Positions 1 to 6,373 of a stretch of DNA of 8,736 bases are shown here, one piece after another; the first letter of the stretch is position 1, and every line of letters begins with the position of its first letter. The position numbers were made by a program, and so were the translations under genes. The stretch covers positions 1-8,736 of the forward strand of contig JBEBCD010000072.1 in assembly GCA_041158045.1 (NCBI GenBank). Direction: 5' to 3'. The notes below the pieces were generated by a model. The model searched no databases and was not told the DNA's origin. It saw only the letters and a program-made list of their open reading frames with translations. This stretch comes from CAXRBC01 sp041158045. Its GTDB lineage: Bacteria > Actinomycetota > Acidimicrobiia > Acidimicrobiales > Ilumatobacteraceae.

Positions 1-1266
1 GACGAGCTCGCGCTCCGTCGGGTAGCGGCGGCGCACCAGCATCCGCCGCACCGCCCACGGCGCGCTGACGCTCATCCGCAGCATCGCGCCCGCGACGCGA
101 CGCGCCGGCACCCAGGTCGCCATGAGCGGCGCCCACGCCTGCGCCGGCATCGACGCGAGGACCTCGAAGAACGCCGCGGCGTCCCGCCCGCGCAGCGCGA
201 GCAGCACCCGCATGCCGTAGCGGTGCAGCCGGCGCGCGCGCCGGGCCGACCGCGGCCACGCCGCGCGCCGCCCGCGCGCCGCGAGGCGCTCCCCCGCGAG
301 GCCGTCCACCATGCCCCGGGCGAGGGCCCGCGCGATGCGCGGCGCCGCCGCCAGCGAGGCGACGACCGAGTAGCCCGTGACGGGGTGCGGGTAGCTGGCG
401 GCCGCGCCGATCGCGACGGCCGCCCCGTCGCGCACCGGCAGCGTCTCGCCCATCGGGATCACGACCTGCTCGACCGCGCTCGCGCGCGCGACGACGTCGG
501 CCCCGACCCGCCGCTCGAGGCGGGCCCGCAGGACCGCGGGGTCCATCGGCGCCGCGCGCGCGAGCGACGTCTCCTCGAGCAGCACCGTGCCGTCGCCGAA
601 CCCGAGCGCGTAGAGGAACGTCGGATCGGGGTCGTCCTCGCTGCCGGGCGCGGGCGTCCAGTCCATGAACGTGCAGCGGCCCGCCCACGCCGGTGCCGCC
701 GACTCCGGCACCACGACGCCCCACGCCGACTGCACCGCGCGCATCGGCCGCCACGGGTACGCGGTGAGGAACGTCCCGGCGCCGCTCGCGTCCACGATCG
801 CCCGCGCGCGCAGCTCCCGGATCGGCGCGTCGGGCTCCGGCTCGACCTCGAGCACGGCGGGGCCGTCCTCGCCGTCGCATCGCGCCCCGACGGCGCGGCC
901 GGTCGCCTCCGCCACGCCCGGGTGCGCGAGGGCGCGCGCGAGCGCGCCGTTGTCCAGCGCGACGTACGCGCGGTCGACCGCGTGCGCCTCGCGCCCGCGC
1001 AGCACCGGGCGGTCCCAGCGCGCGCGCACCGCGGCGCGGATCGCGTCGGGCTCGTACGTGCCGAGCGCGCCGAGTGCGAGCCACTCGTCCTCCCAGGCGC
1101 CGTAGGTCTGCCGCCACGGCGCCGAGGGCTCCGTCGCGACGAGCAGCACGTCGAGGGCCATGCACGCGCACGCGCGGGCCGCCGCGCGGGCCGCCGGCCC
1201 CGCGCCGACGACGATCACGTCGGCGTCGAGCCCCGCCGCGCGCGGGGCGGCGGGAGCGCCCGTCAC
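1..1266 (-). CDS. crtL: Lycopene cyclase, CrtL-type FAD-dependent (3' end outside window)
   Basis: This gene encodes a probable lycopene cyclase, which closes ionone rings on the ends of lycopene at the membrane using reduced FAD without net redox change. The reading frame runs 422 codons from GTG 1266 without a stop and leaves the window at base 1. Cyanobacterial and plant-type cyclases are around 400-500 residues, so little should be missing. An N-terminal dinucleotide-binding motif is DVIVVGAGPA (residues 16-25). Family blocks follow in the expected order: TYGAWEDEW (54-62), FMDW (200-203), LLEET (229-233, matching the FLEET motif of plant and cyanobacterial cyclases), IPMG (270-273) and HPVTGYS (294-300). 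This order separates it from geranylgeranyl reductases and generic FAD monooxygenases. The start GTG overlaps the stop of the VWA gene as GTGA, with no convincing Shine-Dalgarno sequence, so translation is probably coupled. Beta versus epsilon ring specificity cannot be told from sequence. Confidence 0.87.
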   Translation of the reverse strand, partial: MTGAPAAPRAAGLDADVIVVGAGPAARAAARACACMALDVLLVATEPSAPWRQTYGAWEDEWLALGALGTYEPDAIRAAVRARWDRPVLRGREAHAVDRAYVALDNGALARALAHPGVAEATGRAVGARCDGEDGPAVLEVEPEPDAPIRELRARAIVDASGAGTFLTAYPWRPMRAVQSAWGVVVPESAAPAWAGRCTFMDWTPAPGSEDDPDPTFLYALGFGDGTVLLEETSLARAAPMDPAVLRARLERRVGADVVARASAVEQVVIPMGETLPVRDGAAVAIGAAASYPHPVTGYSVVASLAAAPRIARALARGMVDGLAGERLAARGRRAAWPRSARRARRLHRYGMRVLLALRGRDAAAFFEVLASMPAQAWAPLMATWVPARRVAGAMLRMSVSAPWAVRRMLVRRRYPTERELV

Positions 1267-2738
1267 GCGAGCTTGTCGACGAAGGCCTCGAGCTGCCGCA
1301 GGTTGCGGCACTCGTGGACGCCGTCGGTGTGCTGGCCGTACTCGCCGACGATCGAATCGCCGGTGTTCCAGTACGAGCGGGGCTCCGGATTGAGCCAGTA
1401 GACGTGGCGGGCTCGGGTGCGCATCTCCTTGACCACCCACGACTGGGCCGCGTGGTAGTTGTTGCGCGCGTCACCGAGCAGCAGCACGGTGGTCTTGGGC
1501 CCGATCTCGCGGCCCCACCGCTCCCAGAAGACCTCGAAGGCATGCCCGTAGTCGCTGTGTCCGTCGACCCACACGACGTCGGCCTCGTTGTTGACCCGCA
1601 GGATCGCCTCCTGGACGTCCTCCGTCGTCTTGAAGTACCGCGTCACCTCGTCGATCCCGTCGATGAAGACGAAGGAGCGCACCTTGGAGAACTGGTGCTG
1701 GATCGCGTACACGAGCATGAGCGTGAAGCGGGCGAAGGCCGCGACGCTGCCCGAGATGTCGGCCACCACCATGAGCTCGGGCTTGGCGGGCCGCGGGTAC
1801 TTGAACTTGGGCTCGGCCGGCACGCCGCCATAGGACAGCGAGTGGCGCACGGTGCTGCGGAAGTCGAGCGGGCCGCGGCGGCCGTGGCGGCGCTTGCGGG
1901 TCAGCCGGGCCGCGAGCTTGCGGGTGAGCGGCTCGAGCGCCTTGCGCAGCTGGGCCATCTCGTCCTTGCTCGCGTGCATGAACTCGACGTCCTCGGGGAG
2001 CGGCTTGCGCAGCGTCTTGGCCATCGCCTCCGCACCGCGGTCGGCGACGAGGCGGCGGCGGATCTCGGCCTCGATCTCCTGCTTGAAGCGCTCGATGCGG
2101 TCCGCGTACTCGTCGCGCTCGAGCCGCTCCTCCAGCGACGACAGGTCGCGGCCCGCCTCCTCGGCGTTGGCCGCCATGAGCTTGGCGAGCATGCCGTCGA
2201 GGTCGAGGTTGCGCAGCGTGCGGTACAGGTAGTACGTGCCGCCGACCGGGCGCCCGGGCTCCATGCCGGCGTATCGGCGCACCGACTGGCGCGCGAGCGC
2301 GCGCATCGCGCCCTGGTCGCCGCGCATGAGCGCCCGCAGGAGCATCTGCGCGAGCTCCTCGGCGGTGAGCGAGTCGAGGCCGCCGCCGACCCCGCCGCGC
2401 CCCTGCCCCTGGCCCTGCGCCGCGCCCGCGCCGGCCGCGCCCTGCGGTTCCTGCTCCTCGCGCCAGAACTCCTCGAGCCCCGGCGCCGCGTCGTCGCCGG
2501 CGAGGTGGTACTCGGGCCCCCGCAGCGAGAAGTACACCTCGAACACCGTCTCGAAGACGCGCCAGTGCGCCGCGTCCTTGACCAGCGTCGCGCCGAGCGC
2601 GGCCTTGAACGCCTCGCGGTCCTCGATCGGGATGACCTTCACTGCCTCCATCGCGTCGAGGTTCTCCGTGAGGCTCACGGGCAGACCCGCCTCGCGCAGC
2701 TCCTGCACGAAGTTCGACATGAGGTCCAGCACCGGCAC
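1263..2738 (-). CDS. VWA domain protein, CoxE-like, partner of MoxR ATPase
   Basis: The 491-residue protein has a C-terminal von Willebrand factor A domain of the CoxE type (about residues 320-491). The metal site motif is DISGS (327-331). The second and third metal-site loops are probably HSDYG (394-398) and LGDARNN (421-427). Residues 1-90 form a charged, partly helical N-terminal region, followed by a Gly/Gln/Ala-rich linker (about 93-118) and a long basic, helical middle region. No signal peptide or membrane segment is evident, so it should be cytoplasmic. Family members usually work with a MoxR-type AAA+ ATPase in protein maturation or cofactor insertion; the target here is unknown. Start GTG 2738 lies 9 nt after the moxR stop and has AGGGG 6 nt upstream. 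An internal ATG at residue 7 is an alternative start. Expression is most likely from the moxR promoter. Confidence 0.88.
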   Translation of the reverse strand: MPVLDLMSNFVQELREAGLPVSLTENLDAMEAVKVIPIEDREAFKAALGATLVKDAAHWRVFETVFEVYFSLRGPEYHLAGDDAAPGLEEFWREEQEPQGAAGAGAAQGQGQGRGGVGGGLDSLTAEELAQMLLRALMRGDQGAMRALARQSVRRYAGMEPGRPVGGTYYLYRTLRNLDLDGMLAKLMAANAEEAGRDLSSLEERLERDEYADRIERFKQEIEAEIRRRLVADRGAEAMAKTLRKPLPEDVEFMHASKDEMAQLRKALEPLTRKLAARLTRKRRHGRRGPLDFRSTVRHSLSYGGVPAEPKFKYPRPAKPELMVVADISGSVAAFARFTLMLVYAIQHQFSKVRSFVFIDGIDEVTRYFKTTEDVQEAILRVNNEADVVWVDGHSDYGHAFEVFWERWGREIGPKTTVLLLGDARNNYHAAQSWVVKEMRTRARHVYWLNPEPRSYWNTGDSIVGEYGQHTDGVHECRNLRQLEAFVDKLA

Positions 2739-2744
2739 GGCGGA

Positions 2745-2749
2745 CCCCT
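2745..2749 (-). promoter_or_regulatory. Ribosome binding site of the VWA gene
   Basis: AGGGG overlaps the moxR stop codon and sits 6 nt before GTG 2738. It is the clearest Shine-Dalgarno sequence in this operon and supports the GTG start rather than the internal ATG at residue 7. Confidence 0.6.
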
Positions 2750-3614
2750 ACTTGTCGACCGAGAGCTCTTTGACGGCCTTGGCGATGTCGCTCTGGTACT
2801 TCAGCAGGATGTGCAGCGTCTCCTTGGCCTGCTCGGCGTCGACGTGGTCGATCCCGAGCAGGATCAGCGTGCGCGCCCAGTCGAGGGTCTCGCTCACGGA
2901 AGGCGCCTTCTTGAGGTCCAGCTGGCGGATGCTGCGCACGATGCGGGCGATCTGGTCCGCGAGGTTGTCCGAGATGTCGGGCACCTTCGCGAGCACGATC
3001 GCCTTCTCCCGCTCGAGGTCGGGGTAGTCCACGTGCAGGTAGAGGCAGCGGCGCTTCAGCGCCTCCGAGAGCTCGCGCGTGTTGTTGGACGTGAGGAAGA
3101 CGAGGGGCACCTGCGTGGCCGTCACCGTGCCGAGCTCGGGGATCGACACCTGGTACTCCGAGAGGACCTCGAGCAGCAGCGCCTCCGTCTCCACCTCGAC
3201 GCGGTCCACCTCGTCGATGAGGAGCACGACCGGGTCGGCGGAGCGGATCGCCTCGAGCAGCGGACGGGTGAGGAGGAACTCCTCGGTGAAGATGTCGTCC
3301 TGCACGTCGCCCCAGGCGTCGCCGGCGCGGTCGGCCTGGATGCGCAACAGCTGCTTCTTGTAGTTCCACTCGTAGAGCGCCTTGGACTCGTCGAGGCCCT
3401 CGTAGCACTGGAGGCGGATGAGTCGCGCGCCGGTGAGCTCGGCGACGCTCTTGGCGAGCTGCGTCTTGCCCGTCCCCGCGGGGCCCTCGACGAGGATCGG
3501 CTTGCCGAGGCGCTGCGCGAGGTACACGACGCCCGCGATGCCCTCATCGGCGAGGTAGCTGACCTTGCGGAGTCCCTCGCGGACCTCCTGCACCGACGAG
3601 AAGCCCGACGTCAC
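2748..3614 (-). CDS. MoxR-family AAA+ ATPase
   Basis: This is a 288-residue AAA+ ATPase of the MoxR family. Walker A is GPAGTGKT (44-51), Walker B is LLIDEVD (131-137), sensor 1 is in TSNNTRE (175-181), and a likely arginine finger is in LKRRC (R188/R189). The C-terminal part carries a helical lid with PSVSETLDWA. Length is normal for the family. MoxR proteins act as ATP-driven chaperones with VWA partners, often to activate metalloenzymes or complexes; the downstream CoxE-like gene supports this pairing. GTG 3614 is chosen because the conserved protein begins right after it. The frame stays open to 3740, but that stretch is Ala/Arg-rich, not family-like, and would cover the start of the divergent murJ gene. 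A TAGCGT hexamer ends 7 nt before the GTG and there is no Shine-Dalgarno sequence, which suggests a leaderless mRNA. Confidence 0.9.
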   Translation of the reverse strand: MTSGFSSVQEVREGLRKVSYLADEGIAGVVYLAQRLGKPILVEGPAGTGKTQLAKSVAELTGARLIRLQCYEGLDESKALYEWNYKKQLLRIQADRAGDAWGDVQDDIFTEEFLLTRPLLEAIRSADPVVLLIDEVDRVEVETEALLLEVLSEYQVSIPELGTVTATQVPLVFLTSNNTRELSEALKRRCLYLHVDYPDLEREKAIVLAKVPDISDNLADQIARIVRSIRQLDLKKAPSVSETLDWARTLILLGIDHVDAEQAKETLHILLKYQSDIAKAVKELSVDK

Positions 3615-3621
3615 CCGTGAG

Positions 3622-3627
3622 ACGCTA
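3622..3627 (-). promoter_or_regulatory. Putative -10 element for the moxR-vwa-crtL operon
   Basis: TAGCGT on the minus strand fits the TANNNT pattern of actinobacterial -10 elements. It ends 7 nt before GTG 3614, which would place the transcription start at or next to the start codon. No good -35 match is seen at 16-18 bp spacing (GCGGGT at 17 bp). Confidence 0.4.
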
Positions 3628-3656
3628 GCCGCCCGCGCCCGCGTACCCGCCGGCGC

Positions 3657-3665
3657 TGCGAGAAT
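3657..3665 (+). promoter_or_regulatory. Putative extended -10 element for murJ
   Basis: TGCGAGAAT matches the extended -10 pattern TGN plus hexamer, with A at position 2 and AAT at the end of the hexamer; the first hexamer base (G) is off consensus. It ends 7 nt before ATG 3673. If used, the murJ mRNA would be nearly leaderless and would start at ATG 3673 rather than ATG 3664. Confidence 0.3.
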
Positions 3666-3672
3666 GTCGGGG

Positions 3673-5304
3673 ATGGCCCGCGCGCACGTGACGGTCGCCG
3701 CGGGCACCGCGGCGAGCCGCGTCACCGGCCTGGTGCGCATCGTCGTCTTCGGCGCCGTCGTCGGCCAGACCGCGCTCGCCGACGCCTACGACCTGGCGAA
3801 CAACGCGCCCAACGTCGTCTTCGAGCTGCTCCTCGGCGGCGTCCTCGCCGCCACGCTCGTGCCGCTCGTGACGCGGCACCTCGACGCCGGCGACGACGGG
3901 GCGATCCGCGCCCTGCTCGGCACCGCGGTCGCCGCGATCCTCGCGCTCACCGCGATCGGGGTCGCCGCCGCGCCCCTCGTCGTGCGCGCCTTCACCCTCG
4001 ACCCGGCCGCCGCGGTCGACGCCGACGAGTTCCGCCGCGTCGCGACCGACCTCACGCGCGTCCTCATGCTGCAGGTCGCCGGCTACGGCCTCACCGCGGT
4101 CGCGAGCGCGGTGCTCAATGCGCGCCGGCGCTTCGCCGCCGCCGCGTGGGCGCCCGTGCTGGCCAACGCGGTCACCATCGCGGCGCTGCTCGGGATGCGG
4201 GCCGACCTGGCCCGCCGCCCCGCGCTCGCCGACGCCGCGCGCGGCGGCGGCGCATTCCCCTGGCTCGCGCTCGGCTCCACCCTCGGCATCGGCGCGATGG
4301 CGCTCGCCGTCGTCGCGGCCGCCGCGCGCGCCGGCGTGCGCCCCCCGCTCCCCCGACCGCGGCTCTCGCACCCCGCGGTGCGCGACCTGCTGCGCGCCTC
4401 GGCGTGGTCGGTGGCCTACATCGCGACCAACCAGGTGGCGCTCGTCGTGGTGAAGAACCTCGCCGACCCCGGCAGCGGCGGCGTCGACGCGTACGCCAAG
4501 GCGTTCACGATCTTCCAACTGCCGCACGGCCTCGCCGCCGTCACGATCGCCACGACCGCGGCGCCCGAGCTCGCTCGCCTCGCGGCCCGCGCGGGATCGG
4601 CGCCCGCCGACGGGGCGGCCCGTGCGGCCTTCGCCGAGCGCTTCGTGCGCGCGGCGCGCGCGACGGCCTTCCTCGCCCTGCCCGCCTCCCTCGGCCTGCT
4701 CGCGCTCGCCCGGCCGCTCGTGGCGGCGCTGCTGGAGCGCGGCGCCTTCGACGCCGCGGCGACCACGGCCACCTCCCGCGCGCTCGCGGGCCTCGCGGTC
4801 GGGCTCGCCGGATTCTCCGTCTACCTGCTGGCGCTGCGCGGCTTCTACAGCCACGGCGACACGCGCACGCCCTTCGTCGTCAACGCGGGGCAGAACGCGC
4901 TCAACGTGGTGTTGGCCGTCGCCCTCGCGGGGCGCCTCGACGTGCTCGGCCTCGGCCTCGCCTTCTCCGGGTCCTACCTCGTCGCCGCCGCGGTGGCGCT
5001 CGCCACGCTCTCGCGCCGCCACGGCACGCCGGGCGTCGGTCGGCTCGCCGCCGGTGTCGCCCCGATGCTCGCCGCTGCCGCCGCGATGGCCGTCGCGGTG
5101 CGCGCGAGCCGCGAGCTCGTGCTCGGCGACGCAGGGGCCGCGGGCACGATCGCCGTCGCGCGCACGCTCGTCGGGCTCGTGGTCGGCCTCCTCGTCTATG
5201 GGGGGCTCGCGCTCGCGCTGCGCGTGCCCGAGGCCCGCGCGCTCGCGGCGTCGCTGCGCGCGCCGATCAGCCCGCGAGCACCACGAGGTCGTCGCGATGG
5301 ATGA
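3673..5304 (+). CDS. murJ: MurJ/MviN-type lipid II flippase
   Basis: The 543-residue, highly hydrophobic protein belongs to the MviN/MurJ branch of the MOP exporter superfamily. These proteins flip lipid-linked peptidoglycan precursor across the cytoplasmic membrane. Repeated Ala/Leu/Val-rich membrane segments cover nearly the full length, as expected for about 14 helices. N-terminal SRVTGLVR (15-22) keeps both conserved arginines of the first helix. APNVVFELLLGG, the YAKAFTIFQLPHGL block and the second-lobe LLERGAFD and FYSHGDTRTP motifs follow in family order. Two arginines known to matter in the E. coli protein seem replaced (see findings), which fits actinobacterial variants. An in-frame ATG at 3664 would add three residues, and neither start has a well-spaced Shine-Dalgarno sequence. 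The gene diverges from moxR across about 58 bp and its last 38 bp overlap the end of proB on the other strand. Another lipid-linked substrate cannot be excluded. Confidence 0.88.
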   Translation: MARAHVTVAAGTAASRVTGLVRIVVFGAVVGQTALADAYDLANNAPNVVFELLLGGVLAATLVPLVTRHLDAGDDGAIRALLGTAVAAILALTAIGVAAAPLVVRAFTLDPAAAVDADEFRRVATDLTRVLMLQVAGYGLTAVASAVLNARRRFAAAAWAPVLANAVTIAALLGMRADLARRPALADAARGGGAFPWLALGSTLGIGAMALAVVAAAARAGVRPPLPRPRLSHPAVRDLLRASAWSVAYIATNQVALVVVKNLADPGSGGVDAYAKAFTIFQLPHGLAAVTIATTAAPELARLAARAGSAPADGAARAAFAERFVRAARATAFLALPASLGLLALARPLVAALLERGAFDAAATTATSRALAGLAVGLAGFSVYLLALRGFYSHGDTRTPFVVNAGQNALNVVLAVALAGRLDVLGLGLAFSGSYLVAAAVALATLSRRHGTPGVGRLAAGVAPMLAAAAAMAVAVRASRELVLGDAGAAGTIAVARTLVGLVVGLLVYGGLALALRVPEARALAASLRAPISPRAPRGRRDG

Positions 5305-6358
5305 CCTCGGCGCGCACGCCGTCGGGCAGGTCGGCGCTGCGGCGCCCTCGCGCGGCGCGCGCCTGGGCGGCTGAAGACCCCGACATCCCGCGCGCGACGA
5401 GCTCGCCGGCGCCATCGCGCACGCCCACCGTCTCGCCGGCCTCGAAGTCGCCGCGCACCTCCACCACGCCGGCGTGCAGCAGCGACGATCCACGCTCCAC
5501 GAGGGCCCGTCGCGCGCCGTCGTCCACGACGAGCTCACCCGAGGGCTGGGCGGCGAAGGCGATCCAGAGCTTGCGGGCCGAGAGCGATCGGTCGTGCGCG
5601 ACGAACTGCGTGCCCACGCCGGCCGCGCCCACGACGGCGTCGTGCAACACCCCGGGACGCCCGGCCTCCGCGATCACGGTGCGCACGCCCGACCACGACG
5701 CGATGCGGGCCGCCGCGAGCTTGCTCGCCATGCCGCCGCTGCCGCGGTCACCGGCCGAGTCTCCCGCGCGCACGCTCATGAGCGGGTCGTCGGCCTCGAC
5801 GCGCTCGACGAAGCGGGCGTCGGGGTCGCGCGAGGGGTCCGCGGTGTAGAGGCCGCGCGTGTCGGTGAGCAGCACGAGCACGTCGGCGCGCACGGCGTGC
5901 GCGACGAGGGCGGCGATCCGGTCGTTGTCGCCGAAGCGGATCTCGTCGCTCGCGATCGCGTCGTTCTCGTTGATCACCGGCACGCAGCCGAGCTCGAGCA
6001 GCCGCAGGAGGGTGGCGCGGGCGTGCAGGTACTGCGCGCGGTCGATGAAGTCGTGCGGCACGAGGAGCGCCTGCGCGCCGACGAGCCCGTGGCGCGCGAG
6101 CGCCGCGTCGTAGAGCGACATGAGGCGGCTCTGACCGACCGCGGCGAGGGCCTGGAGCGTGAGTACCTCGCCGGGCCGCTCCTCGAGGCCGAGCGCCGCG
6201 ACGCCGCCCGCGACGGCGCCCGAGGTCACGATGAGCACCTCGTGCCCGTCGCGCCGCAGCCCCGCCGCCTGGTCGCAGAGCCCGCCGATCGCGTCGACGC
6301 GCAGCGCCCCGCGGGCGTCGGTGACCGACGAGGTGCCGATCTTGGCCACGATGCGCAT
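5267..6358 (-). CDS. proB: Glutamate 5-kinase
   Basis: ProB phosphorylates L-glutamate to gamma-glutamyl phosphate, the first step of proline synthesis in the cytoplasm. The 363 residues match the usual length of the two-domain form. The amino-acid kinase domain (about 1-255) shows AKIGTSSVT (5-13), TSGA (45-48), INENDA (128-133), FGDND (141-145), LLTDTRGLYTADP (162-174) and GGMASK (207-212). A C-terminal PUA domain (about 273-355) begins at GELVVDDGA and ends with the conserved EVIHRDDLV motif. ATG 6358 is 8 nt after the obg stop, with GGAGTGA 8 nt upstream, so the two genes are likely one transcript. Proline feedback inhibition is expected from the family. The usual partner proA does not follow, because murJ lies head-on against the gene end. 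Confidence 0.95.
   Translation of the reverse strand: MRIVAKIGTSSVTDARGALRVDAIGGLCDQAAGLRRDGHEVLIVTSGAVAGGVAALGLEERPGEVLTLQALAAVGQSRLMSLYDAALARHGLVGAQALLVPHDFIDRAQYLHARATLLRLLELGCVPVINENDAIASDEIRFGDNDRIAALVAHAVRADVLVLLTDTRGLYTADPSRDPDARFVERVEADDPLMSVRAGDSAGDRGSGGMASKLAAARIASWSGVRTVIAEAGRPGVLHDAVVGAAGVGTQFVAHDRSLSARKLWIAFAAQPSGELVVDDGARRALVERGSSLLHAGVVEVRGDFEAGETVGVRDGAGELVARGMSGSSAAQARAARGRRSADLPDGVRAEVIHRDDLVVLAG
5284..5309. terminator. Hairpin across the murJ/proB convergent overlap, possible terminator
   Basis: Bases 5284-5293 pair with 5300-5309 to form a 10-bp stem (one G-U pair in the plus-strand RNA, one mismatch in the minus-strand RNA) with a 6-nt loop. The right arm contains the murJ stop codon. 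There is no U-run on either side, so it would be a tailless hairpin at best. The same bases encode the conserved EVIHRDDLV end of ProB, which may create the symmetry by chance. Confidence 0.25.
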
Positions 6359-6366
6359 GGTGCGGC

Positions 6367-6373
6367 TCACTCC
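6367..6373 (-). promoter_or_regulatory. Ribosome binding site of proB
   Basis: GGAGTGA on the minus strand includes the obg stop codon TGA and lies 8 nt before ATG 6358. It supports this proB start and suggests translation linked to obg termination. Confidence 0.5.

Noticed and set aside
223..1401. Plus-strand open frame opposite the lycopene cyclase
   Set aside because: Arg/Ala-rich composition without motifs; it lies across the cyclase gene, whose family blocks are unambiguous.
1272..2759. The same 9-bp string GTCGACAAG near the 3' ends of both moxR (2751-2759) and vwa (1272-1280)
   Set aside because: Both encode Val-Asp-Lys at the protein ends with preferred codons. Nine bases in two copies are too few to call a repeat or regulatory site.
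1074..3620. An 848-codon open frame on the plus strand opposite moxR, vwa and the start of crtL
   Set aside because: Its product is a low-complexity run of Arg, Ala, Leu, Glu and His with no domain. Such long antisense frames are expected in very GC-rich coding DNA, and the minus strand carries clear protein families.
3615..3740. Upstream extension of moxR to an ATG at 3740
   Set aside because: The added residues do not resemble the MoxR family and would overlap the conserved start of murJ.
3625..5538. A 637-codon minus-strand frame opposite murJ
   Set aside because: Gly/Arg/Glu/Asp-rich low-complexity product; murJ on the plus strand has consistent membrane helices and family motifs.
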